Of a stretch of 61,404 nt of DNA, positions 1 to 8,066 are shown piece by piece. The notes under the pieces were generated by a model. The model did no database searches, was not told where the DNA came from, and saw only the letters and a program-made list of their open reading frames with translations. The position numbers and the translations under genes were made by a program. Each line of letters starts with the position of its first letter. Within the stretch, counting starts at the first letter, position 1. Origin of the DNA: Pseudomonadota bacterium (lineage in GTDB: Bacteria > Myxococcota_A > Polyangia > Fen-1088); assembly GCA_017881245.1 (NCBI GenBank), contig JADGRC010000224.1, positions 1 through 61,404 of the forward strand, read 5' to 3'.

Positions 1-1
1 C

Positions 2-877
2 GCGATTGGCGGGGATCTCATGGCACTGGCGGGCGATGGACGGAGCAACGTGTACTTCGTGGCGGCGGGTCACGACAAGGCGCTGCGCATAGCCCGCTTG
101 TCGAGTGATGGCGCGCGCTGGGAGCCCCTGTTGACGCTGCCGGTGCAAGTGGAAGGGGTTCCGATCGTCACGTTCGCGACGTTGTCTTCCAAGGAAAGCA
201 TGTGGATGGCCGTGCGCGATCGAATACCGTCGGGTCAAGAATTTGGTCGGGGCGTGATTGAACTGCCGCTGCCCGCGGGGCGCGCCGTTCACCACGTTGC
301 CCATCGCGAGCGCGACGCCCGAGCATTCGACCCCCGAGCATCCGACGTCTTGCCGATCGCGGGGGATGTCTCGGCGGTTCGGTTCCAGAAGGGAACCGAC
401 CCTGCGGCTCCCGAAGTGGCATGGTTTTGCACGTCGGTGGGCGTCACCCGCTTTGTCGGGGGACAGCTTTCACATTGGGGCGAAAACGAAGGTCTGGACA
501 GCGAGACCTGTCACGACTTGGAGGTCGCGGCGGACGGAACCGTCTGGGTCGCGACCGAGAAGGGCGTGGCGTGGTTCGATGGCAAAGGTTGGCGGCGGCT
601 GGGCAGTGGCAGTAGCGTCGGCGGTAAGCCTCCACACGTGGCCCGCTGGCCGCTTGATCGCGAGGGTGAGAGCCTGGCGGCTCGTGCTTTGGTCGCGTCT
701 GGAGAAACGCTTTGGGCTGGGACGGCCCATGGCCTGTGGCCACTCGTGGCGGCGGCAGTACCGATTGACCGAACGAACGGGTTGATCGATGACGACATCG
801 TCCATCTCGCCGCCGACCGGTTCGGCAGGATCTGGTTGTTGGGCCGGCTCGGCCTGACCATCCGCCGTCCCCGTTGA
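2..877 (+). CDS. Beta-propeller (Reg_prop-like) protein, 5' truncated by the window edge
   Basis: The reading frame is open to the left edge, so the true start lies outside the window; the first in-frame ATG at 20 is probably internal. The visible part carries short blade-like repeats of the form 'aaDGTVWVATEKGVAWFDG' (about residue 175 of the visible part) and 'DRFGRIWLLGRLGLTI' at the C-terminus. These resemble the two-component-regulator propeller repeats found in periplasmic sensor domains. The protein ends right after the last blade, so there is no C-terminal kinase or DNA-binding domain here. Any signal peptide or other domain would be upstream and cannot be seen. Function is unknown; a ligand-binding or scaffold role is inferred from the fold only. 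Confidence 0.6.
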   Translation, partial: AIGGDLMALAGDGRSNVYFVAAGHDKALRIARLSSDGARWEPLLTLPVQVEGVPIVTFATLSSKESMWMAVRDRIPSGQEFGRGVIELPLPAGRAVHHVAHRERDARAFDPRASDVLPIAGDVSAVRFQKGTDPAAPEVAWFCTSVGVTRFVGGQLSHWGENEGLDSETCHDLEVAADGTVWVATEKGVAWFDGKGWRRLGSGSSVGGKPPHVARWPLDREGESLAARALVASGETLWAGTAHGLWPLVAAAVPIDRTNGLIDDDIVHLAADRFGRIWLLGRLGLTIRRPR

Positions 878-1263
878 GGGATGGCTCGCCCGAGCAGTCG
901 CCTCAGCAGTCGACATAGAGCAGGGAGGCGGCTCGCTGCCGCTCGCGCCTCCCCGCACCCCACCTCGCTCCGGCGGGCATAGCCCGCCTGCGCTCGCCCT
1001 TTCCCCGGACGCCGCGGAATCTTCGCGCTGCGGGACGATTGCCGAGGTAGTAAATCAGCGATCGACTCAGGCCGATTGGTCGCTCGTGTTCGTGGTCGGT
1101 GGTTGAGCTGCAGCCCGCATCGGACCTGGTGCGCGTATCCGACATCCGCGCACCTCGCGTCCCCGGGGCGTGCTTCCTGGGTCGTGGCGGCCGTTGGGTG
1201 CGAGCCAGGGCGACTGGAGCGCGGATTGGTTTGCTGTCGCCGATTTTCTGTTACTGTGGTTAC
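878..1263. other. Intergenic region with two GC hairpins
   Basis: No convincing gene is seen in these 386 bases. Two perfect inverted repeats stand out: an 8-bp stem at 923-930/946-953 with a 15-base loop, and a 7-bp stem at 972-978/982-988 with a 3-base loop. Neither is followed by a T-run, so they are weak terminator candidates for the upstream propeller gene. The rest should hold the lon promoter, for which I see no clear match. Confidence 0.4.
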
Positions 1264-3780
1264 GTGAGTGAAGATCCGGTGGTGCCCCCCCAGAGGTCTC
1301 CCGAGGTGGAGATTCCGGAGGTGTTGCCGCTGCTCCCGATTCGGGACCTGGTTGTGTTTCCATATATGATCGTTCCGCTGCGCGTGTCGCGCCCGGTGTC
1401 GATGGAAGCGGTCAGCGCGGCGCTGGACTCCGACGACCGCTTGTGTTTTCTGGTCGCGCAAAAGAACCCCGCCGAGGACGATCCGAACGCCAATTCAATT
1501 CATCGCGTGGGCACGGTGGGCATGATCATGCGCATGCGCAAACTGTCGGAAGGCGGCCTGAAGGTTCTTGTGCAAGGGCTCTGCCGCGCGCGCATGGTCA
1601 AGGTCATTTCGGACGATCCCTTCATGCGCGTACGCATCGAGCGGCTGGACGGGACGGCCCCGCCGGTGCCGGATCGCTCGGCCGCGGCGGAGACCCTGTT
1701 GCGGGCCGTTCGCCAGAATGTCGACAAGCTGTCGACGCTGGGCAAGTCCATGCAGCCCGAGCTGGCGATGATGGTCCAGGGTGTCGATGAACCCGGGCGT
1801 ATGGCCGACCTCATTGCCTCCAATCTGACGATGAAGGTTCCCGAGGCGCAGGCGCTGCTGGAGGCCGATCCGGCCATGGAGCGCCTGCGGCGGGTCAACG
1901 AGGCGTTGGAAAAGGAGATCGGCCTGCTGGAGGTGCAGTCGCAGATTCAGAGCCGCGCCAAGGAGGAGATGTCCAAGACTCAGCGCGACTATTACCTGCG
2001 CGAGCAATTGCGGCAGATCCGCAACGAGTTGGGCGACGGTGACGTCCATGGCGAGGAGATGAACGAGCTGCGGGCGAAGGTGGATCGCGTCGGCATGCCG
2101 GCGGAGGTCAAGGCGGAGGCCGACAAGCAGATTCGTCGCCTGGATCAGATGCACACCGAGAGCGCAGAGGCCTCGGTGGTGCGGACTTACATCGACTGGC
2201 TGGTCGATCTGCCGTGGAAGGTCGCCAGCGAGGAGACCATCGATCTGTCGCTGGCGCAAAAGATTCTGGACGAGGATCACTACGACCTGGAGCACATCAA
2301 GGATCGGATTCTCGATTACCTGGCCGTGCGAAAGCTTCGCGGCGGCGTTCATGGTCCCATCTTGTGTTTCCTCGGGCCACCTGGCGTCGGCAAGACCTCC
2401 CTCGGCCGGTCCATCGCGCGCGCGTTGGGGCGGAAGTTCGTGCGTATTTCGCTCGGTGGGGTACGTGACGAGGCGGAGATCCGCGGGCACCGGCGGACGT
2501 ACGTCGGCGCGTTGCCAGGGCGGATCATCCAGGGCCTCAAGCAAGCGGGCACCAACAACCCCGTCATGCTGTTGGACGAAGTGGACAAGATGGGGGCGGA
2601 CGTGCGCGGCGATCCGTCGGCCGCGCTGCTGGAGGTGCTCGACCCCGAGCAGAATCACACTTTTCGCGATCACTATCTGGCGGTGCCATTCGATCTTTCG
2701 CGCGCGGTGTTCATCGCCACCGCTAACTTCGCTGAATCCATTTCGCCGCCGCTGCGCGATCGAATGGAGACGCTGCGCTTGTCGGGCTACAGCGAGGAGG
2801 AGAAGCTGGCGATCTCGGAGCGCTTCCTGGTCCCGCGTCAGATTGGCGAGTCTGGTCTGACCGCGCGTGACATCAGCATCGGCCGTCCGGTGCTGCGCAA
2901 GATCATCTCCGAGTACACGCGCGAGGCCGGTTTGCGCGAGCTGGAGCGGCTGATCGCGCAGCTCGCGCGGCGGGTGGCGCGGCGGGTCGTGGAGGAGGGG
3001 GGCGGTGGCGGCGGCGCCAAGGCGGCCACGGCCGGGGGCTCGGGGCGCGTGACGTCGCGCAAGGCGACGGCCGCCGCAGCGGCCATCACGCCAGACGACG
3101 TGGTCAAGTACCTCGGTCCGCCCAAGTATCTTCCGGAGGAACGTACGGGGATCGACGAAATCGGCAGCGTCAATGGCCTCGCCTGGACACCCTATGGCGG
3201 CGAGGTCCTGCACGTCGAGGCGACGACCATGGCCGGCAAGGGATCACTGACCTTGACCGGACAGCTGGGCGACGTGATGAAGGAGTCGGCCCAGGCGGCG
3301 CTCTCGTTCGCGCGCGCGCACGCGCTGGAGCTGGGCCTCGGTACCGAATTTTATGCCGGTCGCGAGATTCACATCCACGTGCCGTCGGGCGCCGTTCCGA
3401 AGGATGGTCCCTCCGCGGGCGTGACGATGGCGTGCGCGCTCGTGTCCCTGATTTCGGGAGTGGCGGTCAGGCATGACGTGGCCATGACCGGCGAGCTGAC
3501 GCTCCGGGGAAAGGTCCTGCCGATCGGGGGCCTGAAAGAAAAACTGCTGGCGGCGGCGCGCGCCGGACTGCGCACCGTGATCATTCCCGCCGCGAACATC
3601 GGTGATTTGACCGAGATTCCCGAACACGTCCGCAGCAAGGTGGAGGTCATTCCCGCCAAGACGATGCACGACGTTCTGGCCGTGGCCCTCGTGAAATCGC
3701 CGCTGAAATCGCCGCGCCGCCCGAGTGCGATGCCGCCGCGTGCGTCGTCGCGAACGCGCGGCCCGGCCGCTCGCGCCTGA
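1264..3780 (+). CDS. lon: Lon ATP-dependent serine protease
   Basis: Cytoplasmic AAA+ protease that unfolds and degrades damaged and regulatory proteins. From a GTG start at 1264 it is 838 aa. The N-terminal substrate-binding domain begins 'PLLPIRDLVVFPYMIVPLRV'. Walker A is GPPGVGKTS (371-379) and Walker B is VMLLDEVDKM. The C-terminal protease domain has the catalytic dyad Ser717 in KDGPSAG and Lys760 in GGLKEK, with the same 43-residue spacing as E. coli Lon. The frame stays open upstream to 1099, but that extension has no Lon homology, so GTG 1264 is preferred. Oddity: a Gly/Ala-rich insert of roughly 30 residues (about 2990-3090) separates the AAA+ module from the protease domain. It also has a basic, proline- and serine-rich C-terminal tail. 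Confidence 0.95.
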   Translation: MSEDPVVPPQRSPEVEIPEVLPLLPIRDLVVFPYMIVPLRVSRPVSMEAVSAALDSDDRLCFLVAQKNPAEDDPNANSIHRVGTVGMIMRMRKLSEGGLKVLVQGLCRARMVKVISDDPFMRVRIERLDGTAPPVPDRSAAAETLLRAVRQNVDKLSTLGKSMQPELAMMVQGVDEPGRMADLIASNLTMKVPEAQALLEADPAMERLRRVNEALEKEIGLLEVQSQIQSRAKEEMSKTQRDYYLREQLRQIRNELGDGDVHGEEMNELRAKVDRVGMPAEVKAEADKQIRRLDQMHTESAEASVVRTYIDWLVDLPWKVASEETIDLSLAQKILDEDHYDLEHIKDRILDYLAVRKLRGGVHGPILCFLGPPGVGKTSLGRSIARALGRKFVRISLGGVRDEAEIRGHRRTYVGALPGRIIQGLKQAGTNNPVMLLDEVDKMGADVRGDPSAALLEVLDPEQNHTFRDHYLAVPFDLSRAVFIATANFAESISPPLRDRMETLRLSGYSEEEKLAISERFLVPRQIGESGLTARDISIGRPVLRKIISEYTREAGLRELERLIAQLARRVARRVVEEGGGGGGAKAATAGGSGRVTSRKATAAAAAITPDDVVKYLGPPKYLPEERTGIDEIGSVNGLAWTPYGGEVLHVEATTMAGKGSLTLTGQLGDVMKESAQAALSFARAHALELGLGTEFYAGREIHIHVPSGAVPKDGPSAGVTMACALVSLISGVAVRHDVAMTGELTLRGKVLPIGGLKEKLLAAARAGLRTVIIPAANIGDLTEIPEHVRSKVEVIPAKTMHDVLAVALVKSPLKSPRRPSAMPPRASSRTRGPAARA

Positions 3781-3897
3781 ACGCATCGCCCATCGCTGCG
3801 AAATCCAAGAGGCTGAACTCGGGAGCGCATCTCGCTAAACCGATCTATGCGCGGCCCCACCGCGGCGCTCGTTCGACGTCCGTGACCGCGCCTTTGC

Positions 3898-3915
3898 GCT
3901 CGGCTTGCGCCGAGC
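3898..3915. terminator. Hairpin between convergent lon and ttcA
   Basis: A perfect 7-bp inverted repeat (3898-3904/3909-3915) with a 4-base loop lies in the 223-bp gap between the convergent lon and ttcA genes. There is no T-run on either side, so it may be a weak bidirectional terminator or simply RNA structure. Nothing else is seen in the gap. Confidence 0.35.
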
Positions 3916-4003
3916 ACTCTAATCCGGATCCGGATGGGGAGCGCTCGCGTCAAGCTCAGTCACGGCCGCTGAAGGTCGGTCGAAGCCGGTGAAGCTCGGT
4001 GAT

Positions 4004-4834
4004 TTAGGAGGCCGAGGTTCGTCGCAAGAGCGTCGCAATCGCAAGGACGGGGTCCGCGGCCGCGGGCTTTGGGCCGTCCGGCGCGGCCCTTGTGGCGGTC
4101 AGGCGCGCGTCCATCAGGTGGCTCGGCACGACGTTTCCCAGCGCCGCCAACATGCTGGCCCTTACGGTCGGGTGCTTTTGCTCCAGGGTCGCGATCAACG
4201 CTTTCATTTGCTTCCGCTGCGCCTCGCTTTGCGATCCGCACAGGTTGCACGGGAGGATCGGGAACCGCCGTTCCGCGGCCAGCGCCGCCAAATCCGATTC
4301 CGCGCAGGTTATCAGTGGGCGAATCACCACATGTTTGCCGTCGTCGGACACCAGCCGCGGAGGCATCGCCGCCAGCTTCCCCGAGAAGAACAGATTCAAC
4401 AACAAAGTCTCCAGAGCGTCCTCGCGATGGTGGCCGAGCGCTATCTTGTTGCAGCCCAGCTCTTCGGCGGCGCGATACAGAACGCCGCGCCGGAGTCGCG
4501 AACACAACGAGCAGTACGTCTTCCCCGCGGGAATCTTGTCGGTCACGATGGTGTAGGTGTCCTCGCGCAGGATGCGAAATGGGACGCCCTCGGTTTCCAG
4601 CCACGCGCGCAGCGGCGCCCCGTCGTAGCCGGGGTGACCCTGGTCCAGGTGAACGGCGATCAACTCGAATGTCACAGGTGCTCGGCGTTGAAGATCGCGC
4701 AGCACGACCAGTAAGCCGTAGCTGTCCTTGCCGCCCGACATCGCGACGGCGATGCGATCGCCGTCCTCGATCAGTTTGTGCTCTGAGATGGCCCGTCCCA
4801 CTTCGCGGAGCAATCGCGGAGGCAGATGCTTCAC
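4004..4834 (-). CDS. ttcA: tRNA 2-thiocytidine(32) synthetase TtcA
   Basis: Iron-sulfur, ATP-dependent enzyme that thiolates cytidine 32 in the tRNA anticodon loop. The PP-loop motif SGGKDS is at residues 33-38. Two CxxC pairs typical of the [4Fe-4S] TtcA group are visible (TYCSLC and PCNLC), which separates it from TilS. The signature GHHREDALETLLLN is intact. Start choice: an ATG at 4843 lies inside a -10-like TAGCAT (4842-4847, minus strand) whose predicted transcription start falls at 4835, so the GTG at 4834 is preferred as a leaderless start. The ATG would add three residues. The gene is divergent from the TonB-like gene and convergent with lon. A Pro/Ala-rich C-terminal tail follows the conserved core. 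Confidence 0.9.
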   Translation of the reverse strand: MKHLPPRLLREVGRAISEHKLIEDGDRIAVAMSGGKDSYGLLVVLRDLQRRAPVTFELIAVHLDQGHPGYDGAPLRAWLETEGVPFRILREDTYTIVTDKIPAGKTYCSLCSRLRRGVLYRAAEELGCNKIALGHHREDALETLLLNLFFSGKLAAMPPRLVSDDGKHVVIRPLITCAESDLAALAAERRFPILPCNLCGSQSEAQRKQMKALIATLEQKHPTVRASMLAALGNVVPSHLMDARLTATRAAPDGPKPAAADPVLAIATLLRRTSAS

Positions 4835-4873
4835 GCCGCGCATGCTACCCTCAACGAGGCGGGCAGGCTACGG

Positions 4874-6172
4874 ATGCGGGTGCGCACAAGCGGCAAGGGA
4901 ATCGGAACCAGTTGGCGTCGATCGCTGTCATTGTCCATCGCGCTACATGCGGTCGGGCTCTGGGCAATCGCTCTGGCAACGGGCGCCCGCTTCGCAACGG
5001 TCGACGTGACCGCCATGACGACCCCGAGCCAGCAGGGCGCCGGCGACGCTCTGGACCTTCCGGTGCTGGTCGATCTGACCTCGGTCGACACCATCCCACC
5101 CATCGATCCAATTCCCGCAGTCCCCGTCCCTCCGGCGGACGATCTAGCCGCGGCGGCCCCCGCCGACCGCACGAACGCCGTCGCCCAGTCGTTGTCGCAC
5201 CCTACCGCCGGCGCCAAGCGTGCCCATACGCCGTCCACTGATCGGGGTGGGGGCGCCGGCCGACCGGTCCCCGACCCCGCATGGCGACGCGACACATCGA
5301 CCTTGCACGAGAGGTTGGCCGACGGCGCGGATTCCAATCAACCGTCGCACGCCCAGACCGCCCGCGCGGCCGCGTCGCCGCAGGCGGTCAGACGTGAGCT
5401 CGTGACGGGACAGGGGGATGCCACCCGTACGACCCGGTACCGTCCGGAGGCAACGGCCGCTCAATATGGTTTCCCGGAGCCCGACGAGCCGGGAGCCGGG
5501 GCCCCCACCGTGCCGGGAACGGGTACCGCCGTCGCGCCTACGCAGTCGACGGTGTACCCGGTGACGCAGGCAGACCACCCCGCCGCGTCGTCCGAGGGGC
5601 CACTTGACTCCGAGCGCGGGCGGCGCAGCTTCGACGTCGACGATCGTGGTTTGGTCACGGACGATCACGCCTCCCGTGCCGCGTCGAACGAAACCCACCC
5701 CTCGATCACGGACCTGACGTTGGCTTCGGTGTCGGGAAAGACCCGCGAAGGTCGCGGGTCGTCCGACATGGCGGGCGCGGTCTCGAACGTCACGAAGGGG
5801 TCCGCCCCGACGCCGAGCGGCGCACTCAGCAAGTCGGACGACCGCGGGGTAGAAGCGCGAACCCGCGAGCGCATCTACGACCGATATCGGCAAAAGATTC
5901 GCGAACGGGTCGAACAGGCATTGATTTGGCCGCGCGCGCTGGCAATTCGCCTGTTGCAGGGTGAAACCATCGTGCGATTCGTGGTGCTTCCCGATGGGAA
6001 GCTCCGCGACGGCGTGCACGTGGTCAAGTCGTCGGGATTCGCGGAGTTTGATCAGGCCGCGCTCGAAGCGGTTCGCAAGGCGTCACCATTTCCCCCGATG
6101 GGCGATCCCGCCGGCGCGCGGCCGCAGCCGGTGAACCTTCCCATCACCTTCTCGAATCCGGTCATCCGCTAG
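4874..6172 (+). CDS. TonB C-terminal-domain protein
   Basis: Predicted inner-membrane-anchored, periplasm-spanning protein of 432 aa. A basic N-terminus is followed by one hydrophobic helix (about residues 18-36, 'SLSIALHAVGLWAIALATGA'). A long Pro/Ala/Asp-rich disordered linker of some 270 residues follows. The last ~95 residues form a TonB-like C-terminal fold ('GETIVRFVVLPDGKL', 'SGFAEFDQAALEAVRKASPF'). TonB proteins transmit proton-motive force to outer-membrane machines; in Myxococcota such domains also occur in motility-associated proteins (family knowledge). No exbB or exbD is adjacent. The ATG at 4874 avoids overlapping divergent ttcA; ATG 4826 is in frame but overlaps ttcA. A second TonB-type gene follows after a repeat element. 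Confidence 0.75.
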   Translation: MRVRTSGKGIGTSWRRSLSLSIALHAVGLWAIALATGARFATVDVTAMTTPSQQGAGDALDLPVLVDLTSVDTIPPIDPIPAVPVPPADDLAAAAPADRTNAVAQSLSHPTAGAKRAHTPSTDRGGGAGRPVPDPAWRRDTSTLHERLADGADSNQPSHAQTARAAASPQAVRRELVTGQGDATRTTRYRPEATAAQYGFPEPDEPGAGAPTVPGTGTAVAPTQSTVYPVTQADHPAASSEGPLDSERGRRSFDVDDRGLVTDDHASRAASNETHPSITDLTLASVSGKTREGRGSSDMAGAVSNVTKGSAPTPSGALSKSDDRGVEARTRERIYDRYRQKIRERVEQALIWPRALAIRLLQGETIVRFVVLPDGKLRDGVHVVKSSGFAEFDQAALEAVRKASPFPPMGDPAGARPQPVNLPITFSNPVIR

Positions 6173-6173
6173 G

Positions 6174-6294
6174 GCGGCCGCAAGGGGCCTGGGAAGGCCC
6201 CCTGCGAAACCCCCACGGAGTTGCTCGACGGCCAGGCCGGTCCAGCAAAGCTGGACCTCCCCTTGCTTGGATTGGCTATTGGATCGCCTGAGAC
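6174..6294 (-). repeat. Dispersed hairpin repeat, copy A
   Basis: About 120 bp that align, in reverse complement, with 15425-15547 over nearly the whole length. It contains two hairpins: GGTCCAGC/GCTGGACC (6239-6246/6250-6257), and a GC-rich one around 6184-6203. It begins just after the stop of the TonB-like gene, so it could also act in transcription termination. It has no coding potential. Confidence 0.8.
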
Positions 6295-6366
6295 GAGGGC
6301 GGGGCCGAGGCTGGGCGAAATTTCTCGGGCAAATTAGCGTCTCGCCGCTACACTAAATGATCGAGG

Positions 6367-7566
6367 TTGACGGTGGGCATACAGCAACATCCCCCCGGCA
6401 AGAAGACGAGTCCCAGGTCGGAACGCCGGGTGGCGCGCCTTTCGCGATTCGTGATCGTCGCGCTCGTGGTCCATGCGGAGCTGGCGCTCTTGGCGGGGAT
6501 TGGGCTGTACATGTTCGCGCCGCGTGATGCGGATTTGCAGGCCCGTCTGGCCGCATCGAAAGAGCCCGAGTCCATCGATGTCGGCATGATGGACGATGAG
6601 GTGGCCAGTCGGATCCTGGCCGACATGGAACGTCAGGACGAACAGCGCAAGGCAGAAGAGGTCAAAAAAGAGGTCGATTCGATCAAGGCGCCCGGACAGG
6701 TCGTCGACGTGCCCGCGCCGCGCGAAGAACGCCGGCCCGACAGCGCGAAGTTCGCGTCCGAGCACGACACCACCGTCGAGCGCGAAACGAAACGCTATGG
6801 GAAGTTCGACCCCGAGGCGCGGCAGGGAGACGCGGCGGGCACCGCGACGGAATCGAAGACGGAGACTCCACCATCGGCCACCCCAACGCCGCCGACGCCA
6901 TCACCGCCCCTGGCGATGCGTATTCCACACGCCGCGCCTGGTCCGGGCCAGAACCCGACGCCCGGCGAGGCGCCGCAAAACCCCGGCGAGGAAAATGGTT
7001 CCCCCGATAACGAGGCGCCGACCGCCGACGGAACCACGCCGCGGCTGGGGAAACCGCAGATGCGCATCGGCAGCGAAGGAGCGCCTGGGGGGCGGTTGTC
7101 TCTAATGCCGTCCGCCGCTCAACTGGCGCGTGCAATCGGATCGGGAACGCAGGACGCGCTGAAGGACATCGACGATGGTGACGAGACGGCGCTCAATTCC
7201 AAGAAATGGCGATTCGCATCGTTCTTCAACCGCGTGAAGAGGCAGGTCCAGGAGCACTGGCACCCCGACGAGGTCTACCACCGCCGCGATCCCACGGGCG
7301 CCATCTACGGCCACGAGAATCGTCTAACCATGGTCCGTGTTCAGTTGAAGCCGGATGGCCACCTGGCCAACGTGGCGCTGGATTCGCCCTGTGGTCTCGA
7401 GTTTCTCGACGACGAAGCTATTCAGGCCTTCCGCGAAGCCCAACCTTTCCCCAACCCACCGCGCGGCTTGATCGACGCCAACGACGGACTGGTGAACTTC
7501 CAGTTCGGGTTCCTGTTCGACCTGTCGGGGGTGAGCCGGCCGATGTTGTTCAAATACAACATGTAG
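6367..7566 (+). CDS. Second TonB C-terminal-domain protein
   Basis: A 399-aa protein laid out like its upstream neighbour: a basic N-terminus, one membrane helix (about residues 27-48, 'RFVIVALVVHAELALLAGIG'), a charged then Pro/Thr-rich periplasmic linker, and a TonB-like C-terminal domain from about residue 285 ('VKRQVQEHWHPDEVYHRRDP', 'MVRVQLKPDGHL', 'ALDSPCGLEFLDDEAIQAFR'). The start is uncertain: TTG 6367 and GTG 6373 are both possible. A -10-like TACACT at 6349-6354 predicts transcription from about 6361, favouring TTG with a very short leader. It is a likely paralogue of the 4874 gene by architecture, although the linkers differ. No partner ExbB/ExbD genes are present, so the energised partner must be encoded elsewhere. 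Confidence 0.75.
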   Translation: MTVGIQQHPPGKKTSPRSERRVARLSRFVIVALVVHAELALLAGIGLYMFAPRDADLQARLAASKEPESIDVGMMDDEVASRILADMERQDEQRKAEEVKKEVDSIKAPGQVVDVPAPREERRPDSAKFASEHDTTVERETKRYGKFDPEARQGDAAGTATESKTETPPSATPTPPTPSPPLAMRIPHAAPGPGQNPTPGEAPQNPGEENGSPDNEAPTADGTTPRLGKPQMRIGSEGAPGGRLSLMPSAAQLARAIGSGTQDALKDIDDGDETALNSKKWRFASFFNRVKRQVQEHWHPDEVYHRRDPTGAIYGHENRLTMVRVQLKPDGHLANVALDSPCGLEFLDDEAIQAFREAQPFPNPPRGLIDANDGLVNFQFGFLFDLSGVSRPMLFKYNM

Positions 7567-7620
7567 ATTCGCCCGTACGCGAACCGATAAGCACAACATG
7601 CTTGCTCCGCCAGTGTGGTG

Positions 7621-7649
7621 CTGACCTCGGGCGGTTTTTCTGATACACA
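7621..7649 (+). promoter_or_regulatory. Candidate sigma-70 promoter for tRNA-Phe
   Basis: CTGACC (7621-7626), a 17-base spacer and TACACA (7644-7649) sit 19 bases upstream of the tRNA. Transcription would start near 7656. Confidence 0.45.
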
Positions 7650-7668
7650 CTGCCCCAATCGCTCACAA

Positions 7669-7741
7669 GCCCAGGTAGCTCAGTTGGTAGAGCAAGGGAC
7701 TGAAAATCCCTGTGTGGACAGTTCGATTCTGTCCCTGGGCA
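7669..7741 (+). tRNA. tRNA-Phe (GAA)
   Basis: Full cloverleaf: acceptor GCCCAGG/CCTGGGC, D-arm GCTCAGTTGGTAGAGC, anticodon stem AGGGA/TCCCT with loop CTGAAAA (anticodon GAA), T-arm GACAG-TTCGATT-CTGTC, discriminator A. The 3' CCA is not encoded. It stands alone between a TonB-like gene and a decayed antitoxin remnant. Confidence 0.97.
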
Positions 7742-7800
7742 CTTCGTCGGATCGCCTAACTGGTCAGACGAGTCACGTTCGCCTGCTTGGGTATTCCGCT

Positions 7801-7829
7801 CCCCGTCAACGCTTCCAACGTTGACGGGG
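7801..7829. terminator. Hairpin downstream of tRNA-Phe
   Basis: A perfect 11-bp stem (7801-7811/7819-7829) with a 7-base loop lies 60 bases after the tRNA. No strong T-run follows. It probably ends or protects the tRNA-Phe transcript. Confidence 0.55.
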
Positions 7830-7886
7830 GCACCTGTTCTTTGAACGAGTCCGCCACCCGATGAGCCCGCGCCCGGTGCAGCTTGT

Positions 7887-8046
7887 CTAGCCAAGTTTAC
7901 ATCTCGCCGCATGGTTCGCCGGCTTCACCAGGCGAGCCACGATTCGTGATGTCAATCGGGGTCCCTTGCTGTGCTTCCCGCACCAGCGAGCGCAGCGATC
8001 TGCGCGCCTCCGTGATCGAGACCCGTTGGCTTGCCTGCTTGGACCT
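7887..8046 (-). pseudogene. Remnant of a Phd/YefM-type antitoxin
   Basis: The minus strand encodes 'RVSITEARRSLRSLVREA' then 'GTPIDITNRG', the N-terminal DNA-binding motif of Phd/YefM antitoxins (usual form: S-x-T-E-A-R-x-x-L-x-x-L-V-x-x-A ... G-x-P-x-x-I-T-R-x-G). After ITNR the frame is broken. A +1 shift at the next codon gives 'VARLVKPA', which resembles the family continuation 'PVARLVPA', before a stop at 7887-7889. There is no start codon in front of the conserved block, although a GGAGGGG sequence lies upstream. No toxin gene follows; the tRNA-Phe hairpin region is there instead. It is best read as a decayed toxin-antitoxin gene stranded near a tRNA gene. Confidence 0.6.
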
Positions 8047-8066
8047 GTCCCCTCCGAATTCCCACC

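Noticed and set aside
895-1085. Possible further copy of the hairpin repeat
   Set aside because: It shares hairpins and a short 'CTCAGG' match, but no extended alignment with copies A and B could be made.
1495-3213. Long open frame antisense to lon
   Set aside because: It is the mirror of a strongly conserved coding frame in GC-rich DNA; composition is His/Arg/Gln-rich and no domain is visible.
4004-4834. Annotation as TilS (tRNA-Ile lysidine synthetase)
   Set aside because: The two CxxC pairs and the SGGKDS form of the P-loop fit TtcA; TilS lacks the iron-sulfur cysteines.
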